The notes: generated by a model from the sequence alone, not told the origin. A stretch of DNA of 56,086 nt from Cytauxzoon felis (GCA_020283715.1 JAIQCW010000028.1:1-56086), one strand, 5' to 3'. Positions 9,405 to 19,914 are shown, counted from the first letter of the stretch. Numbers and translations: made by a program.

Positions 9405-9841
9405 TATGATTTTTTTGTTTTATTGGTTAGACGTTTATCAATTTCTTCGTCAATGTGTTTTAAAATTGAATTATGACGTTCTTCAATCTTGTCGAGTCTT
9501 TGTTTTAATTGTAATTCCTTTCTAGCTTCTTTACGTACACTTCTAGCATACTCTGCTGTTATTAATACGGCAGCGATTGCAAAAATTACACATTCACCTA
9601 ATAATTCTGTACCAATTATAACTGAACGTTCCTGCGATATATTTATCGGTTCTGATTCATTAACTTCTGAATTATAAAAACGTCTCGATATATATCTATC
9701 AAAAGCATAACTCTTATTACCAAATGATATACACAAATTACGAAATCTATCGCTCGCGCTGGCACGCTTCTTCAAATAATTAGCAAATGGCTTAGATATC
9801 TGTCTTAAAAATACACATAATACCTTATAAGCTGGGAACAT
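9404..9841 (-). CDS. OPA3-like mitochondrial protein
   Basis: 145 residues in one exon. The opening 'FPAYKVLCVFLRQISKPFAN' matches the OPA3 signature (P..KL..L.IRQ.SKP.AN), followed by a basic stretch. The central 'GTELLGECVIFAIAAVLITA' matches the conserved GaELLGE..iF hydrophobic segment. The C-terminus is a charged coiled coil (EYARSVRKEARKELQLKQRL). The length is typical of the family. OPA3 proteins sit in mitochondrial membranes and affect organelle shape and lipid metabolism in other eukaryotes; the role in Apicomplexa is not defined. Its stop codon overlaps the start of the next small ORF by one base. Confidence 0.8.
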   Translation of the reverse strand: MFPAYKVLCVFLRQISKPFANYLKKRASASDRFRNLCISFGNKSYAFDRYISRRFYNSEVNESEPINISQERSVIIGTELLGECVIFAIAAVLITAEYARSVRKEARKELQLKQRLDKIEERHNSILKHIDEEIDKRLTNKTKKS

Positions 9842-10035
9842 TATACATTTATATCCAGCATATATTAATTCAATATACCGATCCAGTCATAACTTAAGAA
9901 TGGGGACTAAAAAATACATACACATTAATAGAATTGAAAAATATTTATACTAAATCTAGTTTACTTCATACTAATTTAATTGTTGAACACTATAAAGATC
10001 CCATGTATGCTCATCTAACCTTCTCTTTAAGTGCA

Positions 10036-10229
10036 TTCACCTGAGGTCATTCCACTCGCCGTGGAGGCTTCTTCCAATTACCTATCTCTAAAGAGTATAG
10101 CCACTCCCAGAGATCGTGGCCAATAATCCGAGACGATCTATGGGAGTCGAGGTGAGGTAAATAGAGAAGCTGTCTGCAGGACGAAGAGAGGTGGTTGTAA
10201 CCTCAGGTGGATTGGACCTCGTGTGGACT
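10036..10229. repeat. Modular repeat cluster 8 (intergenic)
   Basis: Begins with CACCTGAGGTCATTCCACTC, carries the SNYLSLK…TP.DRG block in plus orientation, a variant arm with CCGAGACGATCTATGGGAGT (also found at 50075-50116) and ends with GTAACCTCAGGTGGATTGGA. It lies directly downstream of the NOA1 stop codon. The rest of 9842-10239 shows no gene. Confidence 0.8.
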
Positions 10230-10239
10230 AGACAACATC

Positions 10240-13194
10240 TCAGTCGCATGCTCCTTCGGACAAATTGCTATGTTCCTTTGTATTGTTATCTTCATCTGGG
10301 TTGTTTATGGTATTTTGTTCGGTGAATTCATCTCTTAATTTTATAATTTTCTTCAAATGTCCTCTAAAGATGTACATGTTATCATTTTTGATACATACCT
10401 ATTATGATAGATATTATATCCATCTACACCTCTAGGTTTATTAGTAATCAAAGCAGGTCTCCTATTATATGAATTAATTCAAGTATAAATCACTTACCTT
10501 AGGAAATTTATACCTTTTGGTATATAAAACTCTATGATTTTAGGACCACTACCAGAAAATGAAACCCATCCAAGACCAGGTATGACATATTCATCTAATG
10601 GTATCATACCACTACAATTCAATTCAATCCTATATAAATTGATAAGAAATTCATTAAATATTCTAAACATACTTGTACTTTAAGAAATTTAAAGCCTTAT
10701 AATCATTTTTATCATGAGGTGGATATAATGATACACCAACTTGATGATCCAGTATATCCATTGCAGATACAGTCCTAAGTAATATTAATAAACCAAACCA
10801 AGTATTAGAAATATGATGATCACCTGAGGTTATAGTCCTACTCTGTTTTCCATTGCATGGAGCTCTTCTATTTACATCCCCCTCCGCTTCCCGTAGGTCA
10901 GCTGCGGGTTCCACTTCCACTTGAAATCCAATCTACAACACTCTCACTTCGGCCACGATCTCTGGGAGTGGCTTTACCCTTCAGGGATAGGTAATTAGAA
11001 GAGCTGTCTGCAAGACCAACGGTGGAGGCAAGTGGAAGAGATGTGGATTTGACCTCAGTTTGAGATGAAATAGATGTTATAATATTAAGGGATAGCATAT
11101 TATAGCATGCATACTTGTGGTTGTAAACGTACCTACAGATTTTTATTGTAATTCCGTTGCTGATGAAGCATTGTGCGATTGTTGTTGTTCCTTGAATGAG
11201 GTCTATTTTCATTAGACCACCGATTAATAGTGATTGTCCTTCCTCTAGTTTAATTGACAATGGATTTATAGGTTTAGATATAGCTAATGATACTAAATCT
11301 ATGGGTTTATATAATAATGTCGTCATTTGCGATATAATTGGTATCCCTGGTGTATCAATTAATTTAAATTTATTGGGTAAATTAATTTCTATGAATTCCA
11401 ATGTCGTTCCAGGTATACAAGAACGTGTAATACCACCAACACCCCTTTTCAAATCAATTGTACCAACATCTCTACAATTTAATCATTACAGTAGAACAAA
11501 ATCATACCTATATGATATAAACTCTAAAAAACGATTAATAAATGTAGATTTCCCTACATTCGTAGCACCAACTATATAAATATCACGAGGATTCCCTACC
11601 CTTATATACTCCCGCATTCTATCCTCTATACCCTCAAAACCAATACCTAAGTAATATTAATAAACCAAACCAAGTATTAGCGAGATGATGACAACTAGAG
11701 GCCAATAACTAACTTTTCTACCTCTCCTTGTCTTGCAGACAGCTCTTCTAATTACCTATCCCTGAAGGGTAAAGCCACTCCCAGAGATCGTGGCAGAGGT
11801 GGTGTAGATGTAAGTGGAATGAGGAATAGTAATGGACCTCAAGTGGAACCTGGAAGCGATCTACGGGAGCTGGAAGGGGAGATAAATAAGAAAGCTGACG
11901 GCAGGACTAACATCAGGTGGAACGCCTAGTGGAAAATATTATAATTGATGGAATGGTATTTAATAGACACTTAAATGACGTAGATGTTATTGTATGACTA
12001 ATACCTTTGGTGCTGGATGCGATAATGACATTGTTACTCTTGGAATTGCCGACATGGCGGACTATACAGCGTAGCCAACTCTTGACACTGAATTTCAATG
12101 ATGTATAATTAGTATTTCAAACCTTTTGGGATTTAAACCACTGGGTAGCAAATCGAATTTATTAGCGATCCATATAACCTGAGGTATATTGACGATATTT
12201 ATCCTACGGCTTACGTCTATGGCTTTGTTCCTCAGTGCTATATAGAGTTCTGGGATTATTGAGGATTCCATATTGGTCAAGTCTATTATAAATAATACCA
12301 GACTGTTACTATTGATCTTTACAGCCATTTCACTTATAATTTCAGATGCTGACGATACCCGCAATGATTTATTCGTACGTTCTTCCTCCTCTTCGGCAGA
12401 AGTACGTAACAGCTTGCCACTCTTTACATATAAATTAGTCAGTGGCCTATAAATATCGCCTCTATTTACTGCACTCGACGACTGTAGAAGTTCAAACGCT
12501 AGATTTTTACGATAAACTTCGACCTCCGAGTTATTATCCATGCGTTTATAGTACTGAGGGATACGATAAGATGATGTAAGTGGAATTACCTGTAATTTAT
12601 AGCAACGTATACATACGGCCCTACGCTTCTTTGCTGTAAATCTACCCTCTTGGGACTGAAGAATGAGGTTGTAAAATTACACATCAGTCATGATACCTTG
12701 GTTACTTCTACACCTTCAGGTGCAGATTCAACTTCAACACCCTTTATTCTAGGTAATTTAACACTTCCACGCACTATATTGAAGTATGTATTGTATATAA
12801 TTATGGAGAATCTAACCACCAGACTCGGCCAAAATCTCAGAATTTATATATCCCGGCTTTGTTGGATCAAGCGTTTGAAATTGAGCGCCGCAACCGATAC
12901 AACGTTTAGGAACTGTGATATCTTTCTAAAATATCATAAAGACACCTTATAAACTTGGGTTGAACATACGAAGAATGGATCAGAGGTGATTCCAGGTACG
13001 AAAACTGAACTTTTATCATCAAATCCAAATTCATTTAAACTAGTTTTAAAATTCAAATCTCTTGTGCCACTAAAACATCTCTTGGTCTAAAAAAATTGAG
13101 CAAGAGGTACAGGAAATATACTCACCTCTGGAGTATGGAATAGACAGAAACTCCTGGCTAAATTTAAACATTTATTAATATAAAATTTATACAT
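10240..13194 (-). CDS. NOA1/YqeH-family circularly permuted GTPase (organellar ribosome assembly)
   Basis: Multi-exon. Start at 13194 (MYKFYINKCLNLARSFCLFH, a likely organelle-targeting leader). Next comes the family zinc finger split over three exons: CIGCGAQFQ..DP.KPGY and AVCIRCYKLQYYKR. G motifs appear in permuted order: 'VLFIIDLTNMESSIIPE', G4 'IANKFDLLP', G5-like 'IIASSTKG', then G1 'VGATNVGKSTFINRFL', G2 'SCIPGTTL' and G3 'LIDTPG'. The C-terminal YqeH-type domain includes GVSLYPPHDKND. The end is EHSNLSEGACD, stop 10240-10242. One intron (12926-12945) is only 20 nt. Relatives support mitochondrial or plastid small-subunit assembly. Two repeat clusters lie inside the gene: one between G5 and G1 (antisense), one before the C-terminal exons (sense), both probably intronic. 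The gene starts 28 bp after the Dbp5 stop. Confidence 0.85.
10821..11058 (-). repeat. Modular repeat cluster 9, inside NOA1 (sense)
   Basis: Between the exon ending near 'GITIKIC' and the exon starting near 'TITSGDHHISNTW'. It encodes ASTVGLADSSSNYLSLKG, then ATPRDRG, then in another frame [17 protein letters not shown]. The frame changes inside the cluster, so it is more likely spliced out than translated. Its left edge abuts host sequence duplicated at 11646-11680. Confidence 0.75.
11729..11932 (+). repeat. Modular repeat cluster 10, inside NOA1 (antisense)
   Basis: Begins near CTTGTCTTGCAGACAGCTCT, then the plus-oriented SNYLSLK…TPRDRG block, GGACCTCAAGTGGAACCTGG, an ELEGEINKKADGRT arm and the end CATCAGGTGGAACGCCTAGT. 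It separates the G5 and G1 exons of a minus-strand gene, so it is antisense to its host and must be intronic. Confidence 0.8.
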
Positions 13195-13222
13195 TATTTA
13201 TAAGAAATTAAATTTTATGTCG

Positions 13223-15508
13223 CTACGCTCTAAAATTTCGAACCATATTTTCAATGGCTTCTGGATCACATTCCAAATGCTCAACCTTACAACTGTAGGA
13301 AATGAATGTGAATTTACAACCTTCATCAACATACTTGTAAAATGCTTTTATAGAATCGATTAGTGCCATTTCATTCACAGTGATCATATTAATGGCCATT
13401 CCGTGTACACCAAATCGACCTGTCCTACCGATACGATGCAAATATGTTTCCTAAATGAAATTTATAATCTTCCAATATTAAATTAACGCACCATACAAAT
13501 TGATTTGGCACCAAGAGCTCTACTACCAGAGAATACAAGCGGTAATTCATAATTTATAACAAGAGTAACTTGTGGTACATCTATACCACGTGCCAAAACA
13601 TCAGTACATACTAAAACCTTTGTTTCACCATCCTTGAATTCCTTCATTATACGATCTCTAATCTCTGGTGTCATTGAATTTGGACCAGCAGTAGGCCCTA
13701 ATGTTCCACATAATAATGATACAGCATGCCTAAACGAAATGTAATTTAAACTTCTATATATATACATACCCTTGATCCTTCATACGTTGTGATAATTTAA
13801 ATGCTGTGTCCCTTGAATTTACAAAAATTACAGACTGACCAACAATCATACTACCATAAATTTCACATAACTTCTCATATTTATCATCATCATCATTACA
13901 CAACATGTAACGCTGATCAATACAATCCAACGTCAATTTCTCTCTCTTTACCTATTAAATTGTGAAATTATAGAGAATATAATAAGGAAGAAGTTGTCTA
14001 CTCCAGTTGAGGTTAGGTCCTCTACACCTTCCTTTCCACTCGCCGTGGTGGCCTCTTCAATTTACTTCCCCCTCCGCTTCCCGTAGATCAGCTACGGGTT
14101 CCACTTGAGGTTACATCCTCACTACCTACACCTCCGCCACGATCTCTGGGAGTGGCTATACTCTTTAGAGATGACTAAATAGAAGAGCTCCATGCAATGG
14201 GAAGATGAGGCGTAAATGAAGAGGTGGATTGGACTTCGGGTGGAATGATGATGGTACAAAAGAATAGGTTGTGAAGGGTATATAATGACATACTTGTATG
14301 ATATTTGCATCGGGTGCGATTCTGGTAGCGAATCTATAGACATCATCTGAGAATGTAGCTGAGAATAGTACGATTTGTACGGGTCTTCTGAACATGTTTC
14401 TAATTTGTAATACTTGTGGTCCCATATTATTTGCTTGATTGATTAATTCATCAGCTTCATCTAATACCAGCATATTAACATGCTGTATATAATAGGAATA
14501 ATATAAATAAATTTTCAATATACCATTGTATTAATAACACGTTTCTTTAAGAAATCCATAGTCTTTCCTGGAGTACCAACATATAATTGATACTTATCAC
14601 CTTCTTCAACTGATGATTATTCGTTTTTATATAGGATTTATTATAGAACATACATCTATTACATTGAGGTATACCTAAGAAGACTTTAATCTGAGTAAAT
14701 TGACCTAGGGTCTGTATCACTAGTAAATTTTGATTGGCCAATTCACGCGTAGGACATAAACAAAATGCCTATAGATTTTTTTTATATATAAGAGGTTAAG
14801 AAATTCATTCCAGTGAGGTATGACGAATTTCATTCCAGTGAGGTACAACCTTCATTATAGAGGGCTACAACTTCCTTCAACCTTCAACATACCTGAATGA
14901 AAGGGGTATTGACATCTACTTTTGAGAGCATGGCTAGTGCAAAAGTTGCAGTTTTTCCGGAGCCATTCTTGGCTTGAGCGATTATATTACGGCTATTGAT
15001 GTATAATAATGATATGAGGTCAAAACTTACTTTCCACTTAAAATCAAGGGTAAAGCACATTGTTGAATACGTGATGGTCTAGCGAATCCGATATGTTGTA
15101 TACCCTTTAATAACTCGCTAGACAGTGGTAATTGAGTCCATTGCATATCAACACTATTATAAGGGGTACCATTTACATGAATATCATCCCTAAAATATTA
15201 TATATTTAATACTATAAAAAAACATACACAATCTCATCCAATACGAGGTGCTTTGGTTTTACAGTTTCATTATTAAAACCAGTACCTAAAATAATATAAA
15301 ATTTAGAAGGGTAATTAAGAGTACCAAAATCATTCATTTGCATATTAGCAAGTCTCTCAGAGTGAATTGTACCCAGATTACCATGTACAGGAGGATTCTG
15401 TGTAACACCCGTAAATGGGCTATAGGTAGCATTTGGGGCAAAAATTTTACGTAATTCACTATTCTCCTCCTTTTCTAGAAACTTATTGAAAATCTCATCA
15501 TTATCCAT
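13223..15508 (-). CDS. Dbp5/DDX19-like DEAD-box RNA helicase
   Basis: Multi-exon. The start is [19 protein letters not shown]. Motifs in order: Q-motif '[16 protein letters not shown]', motif I '[16 protein letters not shown]', Ia '[10 protein letters not shown]', Ib '[12 protein letters not shown]', II 'VLDEADEL', III 'LFSATF', IV '[17 protein letters not shown]', V '[20 protein letters not shown]' and VI '[18 protein letters not shown]'. The 'LPLIL' and 'ARGIDV' variants and the C-terminal '[13 protein letters not shown]' fit Dbp5, which remodels mRNPs at the cytoplasmic face of the nuclear pore. The intron between 'IAPDANIIQ' and 'VKREKLTLD' is 13962-14293 (332 nt) and holds a repeat cluster; the other introns are small. 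Stop at 13223; the next gene starts 28 bp on. Confidence 0.85.
14001..14244 (-). repeat. Modular repeat cluster 11 in a Dbp5 intron (sense)
   Basis: Wholly inside the 332-nt intron 13962-14293, whose donor (GTATGT) and acceptor (AATTTAATAG) are recognisable. It holds the [10 protein letters not shown] block, the TP.DRG block and GAGCTCCATGCAATGG, a variant of the DSS arm also seen at 10855 and 27120. Host introns nearby are under 50 nt, so the insert explains the size. Confidence 0.85.
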
Positions 15509-16250
15509 GGTTCCTAATATTTAATATACATGATCTCTTTTACCTGCAGCTTCAACCCTCTACTACTCTAGATAGTGCGTTCAATATGGTGATGACGATA
15601 TGTAATTGAGAAAATTGTTGAATTTCACTGAAACAAAGGATTATTTACATCTTTAAAATATTTATATATGCATTTGACTGTAGATTTCGGTTCCACTAGA
15701 GGAATTTTAGTCCTTTTGATGAGGTCATACGAGAGTAGATTTTATGTCATTCATATCCCTTAATTCTCTAAAATTCCCTAATAAAATCAATTAAATATAT
15801 TAATATCTTCTATATTTTATCATATTCAATGTGGATTCTACTATTATTCAATACCAATACAATCTCATCTCCCCTAAGTAACCCTCGATATTTGTACCCT
15901 TTTAATGTTTATAAAAACCATAAAATCCCATATAGATTCTCAAATTCCACTTAAAATCCATGTACTTTTGAAGGATTATTTTATTTTCCTTCAAGATGGG
16001 ATCTTTTTATCAATTTATAAAGTGTATCCATCATAGAGTCTTGGTCTTATGTTACTCTTCATTCATCGCACATGTACCTAGATTTATGCATACCTCTCCT
16101 CTATATATAAAAATTTTCCTCGCGATGGAAAATTCCTCGCTGCTGCTCTGCTTTTTACCCATTTTCTACTGAACAATAGCTGTCTTCATAATATCTCTGC
16201 TAAAATTACATCTACACATTGGAATAAACTAGAATATACCATACTTAATA
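15509..16250. other. Intergenic region upstream of Dbp5 and the Cys-rich pair
   Basis: AT-rich and free of the modular repeats. It holds polypyrimidine runs near 15870-15900 and 16080-16150. I see no open frame or RNA gene. As the shared 5' side of Dbp5 (minus) and the first secreted Cys-rich gene (plus), it presumably carries both promoters. Confidence 0.5.
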
Positions 16251-16742
16251 ATGAAGATAATCAGCATCATTTCCTCCCTTCTCCTCCTATACTCACTAGA
16301 GGTATATGCGGAATTAGGCAATTGCAGTGAGAATGATTTAAGGACATTGAATTTAATTGAGACTCCAATTCCAATGACGAACCCTGGAAACAATTTATTC
16401 AAGGCTATGAAAATCTTTGAAAAGGTCGGGAATATGTTGATGATGTCATTACATCGGAATAATGAACGTGTATACCTTGCGGAGATTTCAAAATTATTCA
16501 ACACTCATGGCATCAATGGATTGAAAGATGAGTGTGTAAACTGTTTTGCCAGTAATGTGCAGTGTATTGTTATGAATTGTAAGGTTCCTTGTTCATCAGG
16601 TCAATGTAATAAGGCTTGTAAAAAGTGTTATAAGTCTAGATGTGAAGTAAAATTACTAAAATGTGTAGGAGACTATCAAATGTTGGATCCATGCGATGAA
16701 GAGAAAGCATTCATCGAGTACAAGTTACCCAAACTTGATTAG
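16251..16742 (+). CDS. Secreted cysteine-rich protein, paralogue 1
   Basis: 163 residues, single exon. A clear signal peptide (MKIISIISSLLLLYSLEVYA) is followed by a mature acidic-to-basic protein with one N-terminal Cys (GNCSEND) and a C-terminal cluster of eleven. Their spacing is C-x2-C-x6-C-x4-C-x3-C-x4-C-x3-C-x2-C-x4-C-x6-C-x9-C, starting at DECVNC and ending LDPC. The same spacing recurs in the next gene, so the pair is a tandem duplication under constraint for disulphides. There is no GPI signal or transmembrane helix, which fits a soluble secreted protein, perhaps exported to host cell or vacuole. I do not recognise the family outside this window. Confidence 0.8.
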   Translation: MKIISIISSLLLLYSLEVYAELGNCSENDLRTLNLIETPIPMTNPGNNLFKAMKIFEKVGNMLMMSLHRNNERVYLAEISKLFNTHGINGLKDECVNCFASNVQCIVMNCKVPCSSGQCNKACKKCYKSRCEVKLLKCVGDYQMLDPCDEEKAFIEYKLPKLD

Positions 16743-17570
16743 GGTGAATGAATACTATAGTTACATGCTATTGAAATTAATATACTACTAATATACTATT
16801 ACATATGAATAGTGAGTGTGTAGGTAAAGCGTGGAATTTTCACGCAATTTCCCATTTTTATAGAAAACCCGATAATTATGTGGCAAAAAAGTGGGGTGTT
16901 CAAATTTCCTGTAGGGAGAAAAAAGACCTTAATTAAAATGTGGGAATATATACTAGAATATTTACAACAATTTACTATAAATTTGCACGTAGAAAAGTTA
17001 CCAGGAGACCATAAATGACATTAATGGTAATGTGCTCATGAGAAACGAAAATGCAAAAATACTTCAATTATAACCCTTTAAAACTACAACTAATTTATGC
17101 TTATACCTCAACTGACGTCACTCGACCCTCATTCAGCCCTCATGCATCCATCAATCATCGAGGTGTACTGGGTAAACATATCCTTAAGTATTAGGTAAGG
17201 GAGTTATTCTAGAAAATTTCGAGAATTAATAGATTTAGTAAATTTAAAGAGATGTACAGAGTAATAAAAATCATGGATAGAAACTATCAGGTAGTAGTAT
17301 TATCAGATCTACAGCGGGCGGTGGAAGTGGGATCAGAATATTCAATAAGTATATAAAAATGGGAAATGAACGTATTTCTAGAAAGCTTGCGAAATTTATC
17401 GCAACATCATACTTCAAAATATTAATGCATTTACTCAGTTAGCTAAATATAGATCCCCATCGGTACATGTTGTATATTAAAATGAGGTATATTTATTCAG
17501 ATTATTTCCAGCATATATTGTAATTTTGTGTAGAATATTTTATAAAAATTGTTGTTTCATAGTCTCTTAA
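16743..17570. other. Intergenic region between the Cys-rich paralogues
   Basis: About 0.83 kb without a gene or modular repeat. It contains several short mixed-composition patches (for example around 17100-17170 and 17300-17340) that stand out from the AT background and may be promoter elements of the second paralogue. Confidence 0.4.
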
Positions 17571-18071
17571 ATGGAGGGCATAAAATTAATTTTCAGTCTG
17601 TGTTTGTTATATTACAATATACTCACCCACGTTAATGCAGACGATGGATGCTCAGATGATGATTTGAATACAATGGGTTTTTTAGAACCGGATAATAAAG
17701 TAACTGAACAATTGTTCAAGACTGTATATATATTTAAGGTCGTTGGAAAGAAATATGCGACTAACACTAGTGATACTACTCCATATAAGTCATATATTGA
17801 CAAATTATTTTTACAATTTGAAATATTGAATGTTAAAGATGAATGTAAAGATTGTTTCGCTGCCAGTGTAATGTGTAATGTAAAACATTGTAAAACTTCA
17901 TGTATGACTGATCAGTGTTCAAAGTCTTGTATTACTTGCCATAACAAGAATTGTAAAGAGGATTTGATTAAATGTATTGGTGGTACAAATCGCGTGTTAT
18001 TAGATCCATGTTCAAAGAAGGACGAATTTAAAAAGTACTCTTTACCTAACGATCCAGTCAGTCCTAATTGA
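17571..18071 (+). CDS. Secreted cysteine-rich protein, paralogue 2
   Basis: 166 residues, single exon, in tandem with paralogue 1. The signal peptide is MEGIKLIFSLCLLYYNILTH with cleavage probably after VNA. The mature start DDGCSDDDLNTMGF parallels GNCSENDLRTLNL of paralogue 1. The C-terminal cysteines repeat the spacing exactly (DECKDC … LLDPC) except for 11 rather than 9 residues before the last one. Outside the cysteines and a few aromatic positions identity is low, so the duplication is old or fast-evolving, as expected for host-exposed proteins. The function is unknown. Confidence 0.8.
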   Translation: MEGIKLIFSLCLLYYNILTHVNADDGCSDDDLNTMGFLEPDNKVTEQLFKTVYIFKVVGKKYATNTSDTTPYKSYIDKLFLQFEILNVKDECKDCFAASVMCNVKHCKTSCMTDQCSKSCITCHNKNCKEDLIKCIGGTNRVLLDPCSKKDEFKKYSLPNDPVSPN

Positions 18072-18204
18072 GGGACTCGTTAATATCCTTTGACGAATAT
18101 GATATACACGTTATTTATAATCTTATCACTACTAATAAATTTACCCTATGGTAATCTTTAATACAGTTCTGGTATCTTAGAATTTAATTTACCCTCCATT
18201 TATA

Positions 18205-18990
18205 TTATGGTCCCCGTGACATAAACGTTGCGAATTTATTGTGTAGTACTTCAAATTTATCGAATTTATCTGCAAATATAAAAGGGTATATAGAGTTGTT
18301 ATACCTTTGGAGCATTTTATGCAGTTGAATAGATTGATGAATCCACCCATGAAAATGACAGATGAGAGTACCACCTGAATTTTACTTTTAAAGTACTATA
18401 GACTTACATATGGTATTTGGAAGAGGGATATGGTGAATAAAATAACAAAAATCCATAGAATTGGCCAACTGTACAATACTATCCAGAAAAATTGCGTCTC
18501 GTTCTTATTAAGAAAGATATCTTCCTACACATTCCAAGAATGATAATTATATATTCTATACCTTTACACGCTTATGTACTGGGTTATAGGTACCATTATC
18601 CTTGACATTATAATACCAAGCAATACCAGCTAGGATCCTAAGATGTTATAAATCCAATAGATACAACTTCAACAAACGTAGATGTGTAGTTTTTAACGAC
18701 CCAATAGTCACAGAGTACTAATAATGATGTAATAACAAATACACATATAAATTCAGGCATAATACCGGTAATTATACCCAGTATATATGGTAATATTAGA
18801 TACCTGAAATATATATCCATAAAAATATTGAAACTAACGATAATAAAATATTAATTTTGAATAAAATATGTAATAGACATGGTAATGGATGTGATAATGA
18901 CTTTATATTAGTCACTAAATTATTATAAATTTCTGGCGATGTTGTAGGTTGTACTGTATCACCTAATGATCCAATAGGTACATTACTCAT
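18205..18990 (-). CDS. TVP23-family Golgi membrane protein
   Basis: Multi-exon, start at 18990 (MSNVPIGSLGDTVQPTTSPE). The family opening 'SHPLPCLLHILFKINILLSL' corresponds to the HP…..FHl.FR first membrane helix. Later exons give 'FICVFVITSLLVLCDYWVVK' plus NYTS (TVP23: …DFW.VKN.tGR), 'AGIAWYYNVKDNGT', 'QFFWIVLYSWPILWIFVILF' (FW….Y..P..W) and 'GGFINLFNCIKCSKD', which matches the terminal N….C.K element. The last intron (35 nt) lies after CSK and the stop is at 18205. TVP23 proteins are four-helix Golgi/TGN proteins acting in retrograde traffic. The junction after the first helix is not resolved. The start is 71 bp from the divergent MATH-like gene. Confidence 0.75.
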
Positions 18991-19061
18991 TTATTAATAC
19001 ATTATAACAACATCACCATATTAAATGTGTAGTATAACATTATAACAATATTAATTCTGTA
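18991..19061. promoter_or_regulatory. 71-bp divergent intergenic region (bidirectional promoter)
   Basis: It separates the start codons of the TVP23 gene (minus) and the MATH-like gene (plus). Only 71 bp of AT-rich sequence with two TATAACAATATTA-like repeats is present, so both 5' UTRs and core promoters must overlap here. Confidence 0.5.
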
Positions 19062-19914
19062 ATGTTTATATTTAGCTTAATATGGATTTCCATATATTTA
19101 AAGGTAATTTTAGGCTTGGGTGATAAATTTAAAGGGCATATTTCATTTATAAGTGTTAGGAATCATATTAAAAATCCATTCGATTTTGTACCATCAAATG
19201 ATAATTTAAAGGGTTTTACATCTAGTGGGATATTTTTGAATAAAAATGATAAGAGTTATCCATCTAGACAAGAAGATTCTTTTATGAATCAATTTGTCAA
19301 CCCGGAAGAACTAACTGGTCCATACATTTCTAATGATGGTAAAATTATTAATAAAAGGCGTAAATTATATTCATTGGGTGAATTAACACATGTAGATGAT
19401 CTATTTGTAGGTAAATTTCATGTAGAATGGACAGTACGTGGTGTTAAAGAGGTATATTTTTGAAATGATTACAAGTCATTTATCTATAGAAATTACAATA
19501 CCGTCGTAGAGATATCAAACCTGTACCATTACGTACAAGTCGTTTTACATTTGCTGGTATTGGTGGTTTTATATTACGTCTATGGCTAGATGGACACGAC
19601 TCTTCCGAGGATGGGTAAGTTGACATTGTTATGATCATCAGATCTTCTAGACATATCGCATTGAATCTAATACAACAAGAACACTGGAATACATTAGAAT
19701 CACCAATTTGTTTATATGCTGGTAATATCGTTAAAGGACCATTTTTTTACAGATCAGATGAATATCTTAAAGTATGTTTATAATAAAATATTAAATAATT
19801 AATAGAACTCAATTTCATTATGCCGTCTAGAAGATGTCGTAGAAAATAATACCATAAAAGTCGGTGTCAAAATCGCAGAGAGAACCGATCTAACATCACA
19901 TTGATCCATGCATT
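19062..19914 (+). CDS. Secreted protein with MATH/TRAF-like fold (tentative)
   Basis: Four exons in one consistent frame. The start MFIFSLIWISIYLKVILGLG is a signal peptide. The region 'HVEWTVRGVKE', then 'RTSRFTFAGIGGFILRLWLD' and GHDSSEDGHIALNLIQQE, then 'VVENNTIKVGVKI' has the strand order of a MATH domain (W.i..f…..f…g..wrl.lyp.G…g.ialyL…). Introns begin GTATATTT, GTAAGTTG and GTATGTTT and are 34-44 nt. The stop is TCACATTGA at 19912-19914. It is probably a secretory-pathway protein; MATH assignment is from pattern only and could be wrong. The promoter is shared head-to-head with TVP23. Confidence 0.55.

Noticed and set aside
11196..11579. Plus-strand 127-aa ORF
   Set aside because: It is the antisense of the NOA1 G1-G2-G3 exons, which match the family strongly.
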